DNA of 64,000 nucleotides from Pyrus communis (Eukaryota; Streptophyta; Magnoliopsida; Rosales; Rosaceae): positions 21,693,460-21,757,459 of the forward strand of contig NC_084819.1 in NCBI RefSeq assembly GCF_963583255.1, given 5' to 3'. Shown piece after piece: positions 1 through 12,683 of this stretch. The position numbers and the translations under genes are program-made. Numbering within the stretch: the first letter of the stretch is position 1; each line of letters opens with the position of its first letter. Under the pieces are notes generated by a model that ran no database searches, had not been told where the DNA came from, and was given only the letters and a program-made list of their open reading frames with translations.

Positions 1-2290
1 TAAAAAAAATAAGTGAAAAATATAGTAGTGAGCCCAAAATATTATTAAAATGGGGTTCCGCCCTTAACAATATTAACGGAAAGTATTACTTTTATTTTCA
101 AACTTCACAGTGAGGTGAAGGTGAAAATAAAGAGTTTGAACGATGATTTATGTACGAATTTGTAAAAACTGACAAAAAAGCGTGAGTGTTAACCCACATT
201 TTTGTCAAAAAAACAAATTTTGGAAGCGGTGAGGCGAAGGTGAATTTAGTAGAATGTGTATTTAGTAGAATATTTAGGTTCAAAACTTCACAATAAGGCA
301 TTTGGAAGCGGTTTTACGATTTATTGAGCAATATAATGTGTATTTAGTAGAATATTTAGGTTCAAAACTTAAAAAGTAAGTGAAAAATATAATAATGTGT
401 CCTAAAATATTGTGAAAAACAAGTTCCACCCTCAAGAATACCAAGGAAAAGTCTTACGCATCAATTTTCAAAACTTCACAGTGAGGCGAAGGTGAAAATA
501 AATAAGTTAAACGATGATTTATGTACGAATTTGCAAAACGGACTGAAAATCATGAGTGTAAACCCACGTTTTTTGTGAAAAAATGTAAATTTTGTTATTT
601 TCGTGAAATATTTTCTGTGAGCATTGAGGAAAACAATATAATGCATTTGGAAGCGGTTTTACGATTTATTGAGCAACAAATGTATATTTAGTAGAATATT
701 TAAGCCCAAAGGTAAAAAAGTAAGTGAAAAATATAGTAGTGAGACCCAAAGCAACGTCAAATCGGGTTCCACCCTCAAGAATACCATCGTAAAGTCTTAG
801 ATTAATTTTCAAAGCTTCACGAGGAGGCGAAGTTGAAAATAATAGATTGAATGATGATTTAACTACGAACTTTTTAAAACCAACTAAAAATCGTAAGTGT
901 TAACCAACCTTTTTTTTTTTTGAAAAAAGAAAATTTTTTATTTTCACAAAAAACTTTCTACGAGCATTAAGAAAAACTTTATAAGGTATTTGGAAGCAGC
1001 TTTACAACTTATTGAGCAATAGAATGTGTATTTAGTAGAATATTTACGTCCAAAATTTAAAAGTAAGTGAAAAATATAATATTGTGGCCTAAAATATTGT
1101 GAAAAACAAGTTCCACCCTCAAGAATACCAACAAAAAGTCTTACATCAATTTTCAAAACTTCACAGTGAGGTGAAAATAAATAAGTTGAATTTATGTACG
1201 AATTTGCAAGGGACTGAAAAACCATGAGTGTAAATCCACGTTTTTGTGAAAAAATGTAAATTTTGTTATTTTCGTGAAATATTTTCTATGAGCATCGAGG
1301 AAAACAATATAACACATTTCGAAGCGGTTTTACAATTTATTGAGCAACAAATGTATATTTAATAGAATATTTGGGCCGAAAGTGAAAAATATAGTAGTAG
1401 AACCAAAAATATTGTGAAAAACAAGTTCCCCCTCAAGAATACCAACGAAAAGTCTTACATTAGTTTGCAAAACAAACTGAAAACCGTGAGTGTTAACCCG
1501 CATTTTTTGTGAAAAATAAAAATTTTTTATTTTCTTGAAATATTTTCTATAAGCATTAAGGAAAAGTTTATATGGCATTTGGAAGCAATTTTACGATTTT
1601 TTAAGCAACAAATGTATAAATAAGTGAAAAATATAGTCGTGAGGCCCAAAGCAACATCAAATCGGGTTCCACCCTCAAGAATACCAACGTAAAATCTTAG
1701 ATTAATTTTCAAAGCTTAAAAAGGAGGCGAAGCTAAAAATAATAGATTGAACGATGATTTAACTACGACACTGGGGCAAAGGTCAAAGCAAATAGATTGT
1801 CTAAAATTTGTACAAAATTGTAAAACCGGGTAAAATTCAAGAGTAAACCACGTTTTCTCATAAAAAATGCATATTTTTTATTTTCCCGAAAAATTTTCCT
1901 GAGCATTAAGAAAAACCTCATAATACATTTGGAATTGGTAGCCACAAATGTAGTTTTAATCAGCCGAAAGCTACAAAATAAATGAAAAATTCGTAGTGGG
2001 GCTCAAGACATCGCCAAAACGAGATTCTATCCTCAACAATATAACAGTCTTACATGAATTTTTCACTTATAATTCTTTATGCATTCATAACCCACGTTTT
2101 TCCTTAAAATATTATTTTATTTTTCACTAGATATTAAAGCTTTTGAAATGAGTTGTGCCAGGAGTTTTGCCCCTTATTGAACAATAAAACAAAATACAAG
2201 GGCTCCCAGAACATTGCCCAAATGGGGTTTCATCCTCAAGAATAGGTCTAGAACGTTATACACGAAATTTCAAAAGCACCTCAAGCAAGA
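1..2290. repeat. Degenerate tandem array, unit about 340 bp (satellite edge)
   Basis: A block of related words recurs in the same order: AAGTGAAAAATATA, then a GTTCCACCCTCAAGAATACC-like segment, then CTTCACAGTGAGGCGAAGG, then a GAGTGTAAACCCACG-like segment, then TTTGGAAGCGGTTTTACGA. The AAGTGAAAAATATA word starts near 12, 378, 722, 1065, 1381, 1622 and, degraded, 1980. Spacing is therefore about 340-365 bp, with shorter units of about 315 and 240 bp that imply internal deletions. A last fragment lies at about 2195-2260. The array begins outside the window. The short frames here are not conserved between units, so I see no coding function. It could be a local satellite or the internal repeat of a large transposon. 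Confidence 0.85.
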
Positions 2291-2885
2291 TATGGGTTAT
2301 ACATCACCAGGTGCCCACACCATGTAACTACCATTCCCCGACGCATTTAATGTTCACAAGAAGCTTCGGCACAAGATCACTGATATAACAAAACCGTATC
2401 ACAAACCGCACAAGACAATTTTTGTGCCAACGAGAACTTCACTCCTAAACCTCTTCCTTCCAAGGATTTATGATTATCATGTAAAGTTAAGTTCCTACAC
2501 CACCCTTCCCCATCACTCCATACGGATTACACTAAATGATGATTAATGGATGCTCGAACCCAGCCCATCCTTTCTTACTGAAGTCAAACTGAAGATAGCT
2601 CAAGTGACTACTTAAATCACTCTCCTCTATGGCCAAATATCTAAGTAACATGCAAGTAGCAATATCTTAAAAACAAAGTAAAACATACCTCCCAAACATA
2701 CCTCTTAAACACGAAGTTGAGAAAAACTAAGCACCAGTCCTTAAACCCATCGCAGGAGAAACAGCTCAATTCCAGCAAAAAACAAATGGAAAAACCGTAA
2801 CTTTATCTTGGTACATGAGTTTTAAAACTGACCTATACAAGAACACAAACGCCCTTTTCTCCACATGCTCCACGGCAAGGATCAC
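2291..2885. other. Gap between tandem array and LUC7 3' end
   Basis: No gene seen. The sequence is unique-looking and AT-rich. The right part probably holds the 3' UTR of the LUC7 gene that ends at 2886. Confidence 0.5.
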
Positions 2886-5800
2886 CTAGTACCGATCATA
2901 ACGCCTGGAAGAACAAAATATTATATCAGACAATGATCACTAAAAGGTATCCAAGTTTTTATACACATTGACTTGTTCACCATTCATATACAGGATAAGG
3001 CAATGTCATCAATTACCAATTTGGCTTGTGGTCCATAAAAGGTAGCAACTCTCCAATAGACCAATGATTTTAACAGGTAAGACTAAGAAAAATGACAAAT
3101 GGGAGGAGAATATATACAGGTTGACAAGCCAGAAATTCTTTCATACAAATGCTGGTCAAGGCATGTTATAGGCTACCACTTAAAACACTAGGCCTATTTT
3201 CAAAATAATAATAAAAACAAAAAGCTCATAGCACTTTTCCGTAAAATTGCAAGCACAAATACAAAATACATAGGACAAATATGTTCTGAAAGTATTGCAT
3301 GTGTTCTGGTGCTTTGTTATTACAGTTCTGAGAACAAAAAAACTAATAGCATGTTAAATAAACAGAACTGTTCAAACATCAGCCACCATGGACGAGTACG
3401 CACCTGTGGCGATCATAATCCCTGGAATGTTCCCTTGACCGCGACCGTGACCTGCGGCAACTTCTTGAATCATAATTGCGGGAGCGCTCTGAATCTCTGT
3501 CACGCTCGCGATCATATCTGCGATCTCGATCATAGTACCTATCATGATCTCTGCTCCTACGATCATGATCCCTACCCCGGTCGCGGCTAGCTCCGCGTTC
3601 TCTATCCCTACTTGATTCCTTGTCACGTTCCTTACTTCGCTCCTTTGATCTACGTGGTAAATAATTGAAGAAGAAAAAAAGAATTGTAATTATAAGAACC
3701 TAACGTAAAAAATTACATGATGTATAAAAATTTATGAGTAACAGAACGAGAGAACGTACCTCCTATCATCAGTCCTATCGACCTTACGACTCTTGTTTCT
3801 CTCTTCCTGAAAAATAAATAGCCAAGAAAGTACAATTGGCAACCCTTTTGTTAATAGGATGGCACAAAATACGAAATCTCTTGATGGAGAGATAAAACAG
3901 GGTCATATTTGGGAAGCAACATTTAAGATCAGCATTAACAAAAAAATGGGGATGCTTACTAATAAAGTCAACATGTAAAATTCTTCACAGTGGATTAAAA
4001 ATCACTTAGATAAAGACACCATCCCTTTTTCCACAGTTTTCATTTGATTACTATAGGGAATGCCAAATATAGATAGTGACTACAACCAAACGGGTGTACT
4101 GTGTACCCACTCTCAAAGGTACACAAGCTATGTTCTAACATACTCCTAAAATTCTTCAAAAAGGAAAATACTTCGTCAGTAGTAAACTTACTAATATCAA
4201 AGCAGAACTTAAACAGTGTGGCCTCAGTACATGATACAGTAAGGAAGGTCATTCCTAATTCATAACCACGATATGTTATGCATGCACCTTTCTCAAAGAT
4301 GACACTGACAGAAAACATCCTACAACAAAAAGATATGAATACATCCTTGTGGAATATTACAATTTTTTCCCCAAAATGCTTCGTAATCTTTAAGGATATC
4401 TTGACAAGTGCAAGACTTGGATTCAGATTCAATAATTATATAACAGTGAAAAAGATGGTTGAAAAATTTATACTCACAGATACCATATTTATGAGAATCT
4501 CTATAGATTTGAAACATAATACCATAGCACCTGAACCAACAGTTTCAGAATACAACCTTAAATAAAACCAAAGATTCTGCAGATAAAAATGTAATACTAT
4601 GACAATATATTTCCTGATCTACTTTTCCCAAAATGCAGAAACATATTTCTCAGAAACAGTTTCCACCATCCAGTACAAATTCAGTTCATCCACCCATTTT
4701 TTACCCAACATAAAAAGGAATAAACCAACCTAATACAAATTCATATATTTACATCATCTTTACCTGCAGCTCTGCTAACTTCTCACGGATTTGCATATAG
4801 CCTAAATGAAGCTTCCCGCCAAAGTGATCAGCTAGCCGACGGTCACTGAAAAACACAACAAAAAAAATCAGAATATTCATTCAATTTAGAAATGCAATAG
4901 CTCCAGCAGGTCATGTTCATGTACAGTACAGATTCCCTTTAAATTTCTAGCCAAGAATAGCATGATCTATAAACGTAAAACAGAAATAGACGCACATTCT
5001 TTAGCTGCAAAAGTTATCCTCGTAAAACTGGGCACAAGAGCCTGCTGGTGACAAGGAGGCATAATCGTAGGGTCAAAAGCTGAAGCACTTGAAACCCCAA
5101 ATACCAATTTTTGTGTACCTAGGAAAGCTAGTAACTAGAGTAGCAAGCACGACTAACAAATCAACCTTTACCTGTCATAAACGCTCAAAAAAGCTCCACA
5201 GATATCACACACGCGTAGCTTTTGATCAGTCTGTAAAAACACCAAGATGAACAAGTTAAGAGTTGCTTGAAAGAAAATAAAACAAGAAGCTTACAAGTAC
5301 AACCATGATATTAAATGAAAATCTACTTCTCACAATTGCCCAAAGTGACATCTATGACAATATATAAAGTAACATGAACTCACAATTCGCACATCAGCAG
5401 CAGTGTACTTGGAGGAATCCAGGATAGGCTCTTGTCTCGCAGGCAGCTAAACAGAGAAGAATGAAGTCACTCGGCAGCCATTGACAGGAAGTAAAAAAGA
5501 ACACAAAAAATGCAAAACTCAGAACAAAAGAATGATGTTAAAAGGTTGGTAGAGTAGGTGAACCACTTAACTACCATCTCAAAAAGATTATTATCTTATC
5601 TAACATACCTTCTTCAGCGCTTCAGCCTCTTCCAGTGCTTTTTGTGCCTCATCAACCATACCTTGCTCACCTGAAGATGTTAAAGAACTTTAGGGACAAT
5701 ATATAACCTGATTCTTAGAGCAGAAACTAGCCCAAGATGTATCAGAGCATTAACTAGTTAAATTACCAAAGTCCTTACCCTGAACTTAATGAAAAGATAT

Positions 5801-7446
5801 GTATTCTCAATTGATAAACCACATGACGGCCATAATCCTGAAAACTTGAGTATTATTTTCACTTACCAAGGTCCTCTGCCTTCTTCAACTTTTCATTTAT
5901 CATTTCCTGTGTTCGAGCATCAGGAACAACTACAGGCAATGGTGCCAAAGGAGGTGGATTTGGTAGGGGTTGGGGTAAAGCTGCCCGATCCTTATTGAAA
6001 GCGTCCAAAAGTAATGTGGACTATTAACAGAAAAAATATATATATAAGTTAAGGTGGACTATTAACAGAAAAATAAATAAATATGTATATATAATTATAT
6101 ATATATATATATATATATAAGTTAAGGTGCTGACAATCTTGTCAAGATGCCCACCACATCAGGGAATACTATACTGGAACAGCGCAAAAGACATCTGAGT
6201 ACACAAATAAATTTGCCAAGAACCTACTATGTACCTGTTTATCTGCTCTATTGCCTCTGAGTTCTTCTACAATCTCCAGAGCCCGAATCTTAAGATCTGT
6301 CTTGCCTTCAAGATCTGCAGATTTGAATCACCAAACAAAATTTCTAGTACATATTCAAGAACTGAAAATATACAAGAAACTGAACTTTCAGTAAATAAAG
6401 ACAAACTGAAAACAAAGGGCTTGAAAACATAAGATCGGCAGTCAAAAGAACCGTGGAATGTAGTATAAATGTCAAACTTTACTTATACATATTAGTGACT
6501 CGTTGACATTAACGCATTAACCAATCTCAAAAAGCAATGAGAAGCATCTATGTATTGTTAATAAACACACACACACACACACACAACATCCGAGCAAACC
6601 AAGAAAGGGCATGCTTGTTTTGAAATAGCAATCTGGAAAGAAGAATAATAATAAAAGCAAAAGAGACATCGGAAGCTACGGAGCAAGGAGATAAAGGTTA
6701 CCATATTGATCAACTTCTTTCAACTTCTCCTTGATCTGCTTTGATAACTCAAGTATCTCTGGTGTCTGGAATTGCAAAAACAATCAATAAATAGGCAATC
6801 ATAAGATTCATTCACCTTATATACAAAGAAAAGATAAAGAAAAAAGATTGAATGATGGATCACCTGAGTAACCTCAGAGACAGAAATGGCAATAGCAGCC
6901 TTGGCATCGTCATCCTCGAGGCGCTTAAGAGCTCTAGTAATTTTCCTATCACACTCAACAATGAGCCTATCTATGACATCCTCCAGGTCTCTGTCATAGT
7001 TATCAGTCCCGTTCGCTTTCACTTCTTCGTATCTGGGTTAGAGTTAAGCTTCCCTACTGGTACCATCGAAATGTGTAAACAACAACAGTTCATTCAAAAT
7101 TTCAAATGCACATCAATTATTAAATGAAATTGAAGCAAGAAATTGCATAAAAGGATACTCTTTCCTGAGCTGCAAAGAGTGGACCTTAGGGCACGGACCC
7201 ATATCCATTTTCTGAAAAACAACAAACGCCGTCAAGGTTGACGATTACGGCAAAAGGCCTTGTGCTACTAATCAAAAGAAGCCAAGGGGCTTAATTTACC
7301 GTTAACTGGAAAAGCTCGTGGGGGCAGAGGCCGACCAAGTAGAGGCGACACACATCACGATCGTAATACTTGCGGTTGACCTCCCGGACGTCGCCGTTTC
7401 GGTTGGCGCCCATGAGCTGGTCGAGCTGCTTCCTCAGCGCGTCCAT
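2886..7446 (-). CDS. LUC7: LUC7-like U1 snRNP-associated splicing factor
   Basis: LUC7 proteins bind U1 snRNP and help select 5' splice sites in the nucleus. Thirteen phase-checked exons (7446-7300, 7211-7159, 7032-6864, 6765-6702, 6314-6235, 6020-5867, 5670-5609, 5446-5384, 5230-5172, 4845-4764, 3806-3760, 3649-3404, 2904-2886) give 414 residues starting MDALRKQLDQLMGANRNGDV. A CCCH finger is visible (C33, C41, C56, H60). A coiled-coil middle follows, then a C2H2 finger (CDICGAFLSVYD, with histidines in DHFGGKLHLGY). The tail is rich in Arg, Ser and Asp and ends RRYDRY. The start is the first ATG and matches the conserved LUC7 N-terminus. It is closer to the plant LUC7A/LUC7B type than to the shorter LUC7RL. 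The last exon is only 19 nt. The gene is divergent from EMC10. Confidence 0.95.
6085..6120. repeat. (TA)n microsatellite in a LUC7 intron
   Basis: An AT dinucleotide run lies in the intron between exons 5 and 6 of LUC7. A separate (CA)n run is at about 6566-6586 in the next upstream intron. Both are likely polymorphic. Confidence 0.9.
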
Positions 7447-7757
7447 GGCCGCTCACACTCCCTCTCCAGTCGTCGTCCTCGACAGCTTTGGAATGGTGGA
7501 TTCTTCAGTTGGCGTGTTGGCTTTAATCAGAGAGAGAAATTAGGGCTCGTTTGTTTCGGATTTGGAGAGTTTGGGGGAAAAGAATACCAAAGAGGACTTG
7601 GATTGTGTTTTTAAAATTTATTTTACTGATATGCCCTCGTAAACTAATATATTTACAGTCCGGCCCAGCCCCATTACGATTTTCACTCTTTGGGCCTATT
7701 ATTGTTCTTCCCACTCTCTCACCCCTCACAAAAGTCACAGACTTCAACTGAAACTCG
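7447..7757. promoter_or_regulatory. Bidirectional promoter between LUC7 and EMC10
   Basis: The two start codons are divergent and 311 bp apart. Two site II words (TGGGCC) face each other: GGCCCA at 7662-7667 and TGGGCC at 7691-7696. Site II elements are bound by TCP factors and are typical of plant housekeeping genes. I infer one shared promoter. No clear TATA box was seen on either side. Confidence 0.6.
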
Positions 7758-10348
7758 ATGGCGCTGTCTCTCCCCTCCTCTCAGTCGTCCCAGTGGCGGT
7801 CGATCTTCGTAATCTCCGCCGTGCTGTCTATTACAGTAGCAGCAGCTTTCCAATCCGATGAGCTCTTGGTGGACGACGAGGAGTTCGGTCTAGAAGGAGG
7901 GCTGCACACTAAGTCTCCTGATCTCACATACACCAAATCCACGCCTCCGCCAGCATCACCAACTACGTCGCCGACCCGGAAGAGGTTTTCGGATCCGGAT
8001 TCGGACTCAAAGATCCAGTTCCAGCTTCATCACGCCTTTGGGGACTCTGATTTCTCGCCGGCTGGCACCTTCAGTGCTCGCTTAAAGACGTGGAATCACG
8101 GTGGTCAGGTTGGTTGCTTCCTTCTTTTTAGTTTTTTTCTTGTATGTTTTGGTTGCTCAGAAAAGGAGGAAACTTTTGTGTGAATGAGAGAGTTTTCAAC
8201 TGCAGGTTTTGCGGTTGGATTTGGTTGTCATTAAATTGGGGTTCTGGTGGTTGAGGATTTGAGATCGGAATTCGATGCTTTGAACTGGATTTGTTTCTCA
8301 TGTAAACTGGTTGCATAGAAATTTAGGCGAAAACCGAAAAGAAATGAATGTATTGTTGATAAATTCTTTAGGTGCAAGGCAATTGATGCAAGTACATGAT
8401 GATGAACTTGAGATTTTTAATTTACACTAGTAACTTTAGCACCTATACGAACACGGTGTCAGGCTTAGTATATCCTACTTAAACACACTCTCAGGCCTTG
8501 TATATCACTTTATCTTTGTAGAAACCTACGATGTAGCTTTGTAGAAACCTACGATGTAGCTTAACTATAACATGGTTTTATTGGTCACAGACTCTCACAA
8601 AGCTGCGATTTTCGAGGAATGCCTTTACAGAAGAGGAGAAGGAGAAGTTTGCAGTAAGCTTTCTCCCCTAAACCTGGGTCCTTTTTGCTTTTACCATTTC
8701 AAATTGGTTTCTGTCTTAACTTGAAATGACGATGTTTTTCTTGCAGCTGCTACTGAAGGGAGATGACTTCTATAGGATAAGATTGCCGTCCAGCGTCTTG
8801 AATCCTCCTGGGAGGGATTATGTCATTTCGTCAGTAAAAGCGGCAAGTCTTAAGCAAGGATTTTCTTCTATTATTTCCAGCTGATCGTATATTTTTCTAA
8901 TTGTTTTCTTTGCACCATGTTGATATTTGCAATCAGAAACTATGCTTGAAAAAGAAGTTCCCGTAACTTTTTTTTTTTTTTTTCTGTAAGAGGAACTTCT
9001 TTCTATCATAAATTACTACTGTAACAGCATCTGGGTCTACATGCTATCTCTCTGATGGTTTTATGGTTGCATATAAATGTGATAAGTAAAGCTGCAGGTT
9101 TACTAACAATGTTTCAAAATATCCAGAGATGTCTTCCACGAGAGGGTTTGGATGAGCATTTTGTTATACACACGGTAACTTTCAACTTTGTTCAAGTTCT
9201 AAACTTTGGCTGTTGTTTTTTCATGTTACCCTTTGGTTTTACTTCTAAACTCTTTATTGTATCAGTCATTGTAATCATAATAGGAACAGTTCTAAAAATG
9301 TTCTCCAGTCAGCATGCTTTTCAAATTAGAACCAGAGGCAAATGGAACAAAATCTTGGTTAAAACTTTTTATCATCTGGAATTAATATCTTTGATTAAAT
9401 TTATTTTGCAGGATGGAATTAACATCTTGGCAGTTAATTATGGTTCTCCTGGGGCATGTCCATATCCTCGGCAAATGAAACTTGTAAGTTAGGATCAAAC
9501 CTTTTCATCCTGGTTTTTTTGTCAATGAACCCTATTTTTGAGGATGGAAATAGTTTTGTTGAATTAGCTTACCTTAATCCAGTGGCTTTTGTTATTTGTA
9601 TTTTCAGCCTGGAAAATGGTCGTTTAACTCTCACACAGTTTTGAAGAATAGTGAGCAGGCACCAAGGTGATTCTTTTGCATTTGTTCTTTTTTCAATATA
9701 TGTTCAGATTCTGACTTGATCTAGTTTCTTAAACTCTTACAGAATGTTTTTAATTATTTCAACATCTGTTAGTGGAAAATGGCGAATCTTATTATAGAGT
9801 TCCCAGTGCATTTGATATCAATTCTGTTCATTTCGGATGTTTCCTAAGGATGGATAGAAATGCGGCAATTGGCATTTGATCTGATAATATTTATAGCTTT
9901 ATCATTATGTTTTTATTTGGTGAAAAATCATTATGTTGATCATCAGGTCTTTGTGAATGCCCTATAAGTTAATATTTTATTGCTGAATGTTTCCTCAGAG
10001 CTCCAGTGTTTGCTGAGGAGATTCTTGGGGTTGGGGGTGAGGTAGGAGAAGGTGAAATTGTACCACCACCAGAAAGGTCGTTTTGGGCTAAATATGTGAG
10101 TATCAACAGAATTAATTGTCATCATAGCTTTCTTCTGTTAATTGTGTTCATAGTATCGAAAAAATAAATTTTTGACCTTACATAAATGTTAACAGTGGAT
10201 GTACCTGATCCCTCTTGGGCTCATTGTCATGAATGCGATTACTCAAGCAATGAACATGGCAGAGGAGGGTGCTGGTCAGCCAGCAGGCCAAGCTCAGCAG
10301 CCGGCTGCAATGCAGCGTGGGTCAAGTTCCGCTGTGCGAAGAAGATAG
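7758..10348 (+). CDS. EMC10: ER membrane protein complex subunit 10 (EMC10)
   Basis: EMC10 is a luminal/single-pass subunit of the ER membrane complex, which inserts tail-anchored and multipass proteins. Eight phase-checked exons (7758-8108, 8591-8653, 8747-8842, 9127-9174, 9412-9483, 9608-9666, 9999-10095, 10196-10348) give 312 residues. An N-terminal signal peptide (residues about 12-31, ending near AAAF) is followed by a beta-rich domain containing HHAFGDSDFSPAGTFSAR, NPPGRDYVISSVKA and NYGSPGACPYPRQMKL. A C-terminal membrane segment (WMYLIPLGLIVMNAITQAMN) precedes a short tail ending SSAVRRR. Intron 3 uses a GC donor (GCG|GCAAGT) and is required to join VKA to RCLPR in frame. The length fits plant EMC10 proteins. 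Confidence 0.92.
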
Positions 10349-10699
10349 TCGGTTTGCTCATTTCTGTTTAACAATGTGGCGGCAACTCAAGTAAATGACA
10401 TTTTAGGTTCGACCTTTTGATTGTATTAATCCCATGGGGACCAACACGAGGTCGTAAATTTTTAGTAGTTTTGTTATAATTTGCAATAGATATTGGAAGG
10501 TTGAATTGGTGGAGATTTCGGGATTAGAATGGTAGAGAATTGTGCAGGTATTTTCCTAACTTACTGTGCTGATTGACGCTTGATAGAAAGTAAAGAAATA
10601 ACTGTCACAATGATACTGCAAGCTATTAACTGTAACCATTGTTGGTAACTTCATGAATTTGGCAGAAACAATTGGCATTGCTCGGAACCTGAAAGTAGT

Positions 10700-12150
10700 T
10701 ACTAATTATCAGTGGCGCCGGAAGTTTAGGAAGTGTTGTCGGCCACCATGGAGGCTCATAGAGGAAGGCCTCTTGCCAACACCCTGTCTATCAAACACCA
10801 TTCCAGTCCATTCACTTGATCATCTTCTTTCTTCAACTCCAAAACACTCAAGACGAATAGATGTCTCTAAGGTACCGTTTGGTACGTGGGAAGGGGCGGA
10901 ACAGAGTGGGACAAGGTGTTCCGTCCCACGTTTGGTGCGCCTAAAACGGGTGGAACGGGCTGTTCCACGGGACGAGTTTTGGATGAATTTTCGTTCCACC
11001 TCACCCCCCTGGAACGACTCGTTCCACATCCGTGGAACACAAAATTATAACCTCTCCGTCTCCTTCTTCCTCCTTGTTTCCATCCGAGGGCATCTTTGCT
11101 CCCGCTCCGCTCCGTTCCGTCCTGTCCCGTCCCGTTCCGTCTCATTCCGTTCCGTCCCGTCCCATCTGCATACCAAACGATACCTAATGGACCATCTCCA
11201 CCTAGATGGTTTAACAACTGGCACAACCCCATAACCTTGCCCCGGCTCTCACCCAGGCACTTACTAGTTCCAGCTGCTTCTCCAACCATATCTTTAGGCT
11301 CGGGAATGAAATGACAAAAGTATTTCTGATGATCGATGTTGGTAATGTGGTTGCCGCAACCCGACCACTACAACATTCCATTGTAGATCATACTTGCAGC
11401 TGAATGGAAACCAGTACTCGGCATTAAAGATTTAACTCTTTCCACTCACCCGTCTGAGAAGAGAACATCTCCACGTTGAATTCAAAGGGTGTAAAACTGC
11501 TCAGAAGGGAATTCGCACCACCCTGCACCTGTACTCGGCATTAATCATCATGTCACTACTACCAGTAGTATTCGTACCTTTAAAACAGTAGGGATCAAAG
11601 ATGAATCCCACTTTTACTGTCTTGTGGGATCGAGGGGCGGGAGGAAGAACAACCCATTGCTTGGTGTATGGATTGCAAATGTTGTAATCGCGATGTTTAT
11701 ACTCCATTGTGCAGCACAAAACGAAGTCAATGTACATGGCTACAATAGCTGGACCATCATTGTCGTCATCACCTAACACAAGTGCAGGCTCGCCGTCTTC
11801 ACATTTAGGCGCATCTTGAGAACAAGGGAGGAAACTCAAGGACAACCCGCGTGATTTAAGGCCTGGAAGTTTGGACATGGCAAGGAATTCAGAATTATAT
11901 ACTGGCTGAGGATGAGGATAATTTGTAAACATATCATGGAACAGAAGAGTACAGATAGTTGGTGTTTGCCAATCACTTTGGAGACATAGGAAGCGGGGAA
12001 GGAAAGATCAGAGATAAGAGTGAACCAACGGTTGGACACGGACTTGCACTGGAGAACGGATTTACAAGGAAGTCGACAACAGATTTCAACCAATAAACGG
12101 TCTTGGAGATCATCAATTCTTCTCATGGCTCCGCACAGACTTGGAGACAA
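10700..12150 (-). pseudogene. F-box protein pseudogene interrupted by a MITE
   Basis: Read on the minus strand, an F-box starts near 12126 (MRRIDDLQDRLLVEICCRLP, then KSVLQCKSVSNRWFTLI). The frame breaks near 11945, between HQLSVLF and the following LFHDMFTNYPHPQ. It resumes as an F-box-associated domain (CNPYTKQWVVLPPAPR) and breaks again near 11505 before EFNVEMFSSQTGEWKE. Further down, CLGESRGKVMGLCQLL is followed by a 314-bp MITE (10871-11184), and after it LSVLELKKEDDQVNG can still be read. At least two frameshifts plus the insertion make it non-functional as a full-length protein. The parent is an F-box substrate adaptor for SCF ubiquitin ligases. The 3' limit is approximate. Confidence 0.8.
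10871..11184. mobile_element. Tourist-like MITE (PIF/Harbinger type), 314 bp
   Basis: The terminal inverted repeats are GGTACCGTTTGGTA at the left and TACCAAACGATACC at the right. They are flanked by TAA on both sides (10868-10870 and 11185-11187), the 3-bp duplication expected for PIF/Harbinger. The interior is made of inverted GTTCCGTCCC-like words, so it can fold back. There is no transposase. The small frames inside are by-products of the repeat. Confidence 0.85.
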
Positions 12151-12683
12151 CTCATTCTCATTGTTATGTATTTATATAGAGCTGGGTAGGGTTTATTCGT
12201 AGATGGCAGAGAAGAGGAAGGAAAGAGACTTGCATCACAAGAAAGGAAATGATCAACTGTATAGGAAATAATCAAATCCTAAACAAGAGTCTAGGTAACG
12301 AAAGCGACTCTCCATTAATTCCTTGGTAAGCACGGCGAACACGATGCCATGTGTTAATCTTATTCTACATAATATTGTGTTATTTGACCGAGATACCATT
12401 GTGACGATGTTCTAATCGATCTAAGTCTTTCTCCTAGGTAACAGTATGAAATCAATTGGAAAGTCGGATAATCCTAATTTCCTAAACCTATATGGCATAT
12501 TTACTTAGGATTAATGTTCCACTCAAATTATAAAACGAAGATTGGCTTTTTATTTGTAAATCCTAGAAGTGAGACATGTAAACCCTATTGTCAACTCTTA
12601 AAACTCAAGGAATCATACACCACATAGCTTGTGTTCAGGGACCATAAGAATCTCTCGTTTACTTAATATAATGGGACTCCTAA
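12151..12683. other. Gap between F-box pseudogene and second MITE
   Basis: No gene seen. The right-hand part is AT-rich. The left-hand part may be the former F-box promoter. Confidence 0.4.

Noticed and set aside
1..2290. Regularly spaced repeats that might suggest a CRISPR-like array.
   Set aside because: The whole 340-bp unit is repeated, there are no short identical repeats with unique spacers, and the window is a plant nuclear genome.
10653..11314. Open frames of 140 to 193 codons on both strands around the MITE.
   Set aside because: They arise from the GTTCCGTCC repeat words of the MITE and from the decayed F-box sequence. None resembles a protein along its length.
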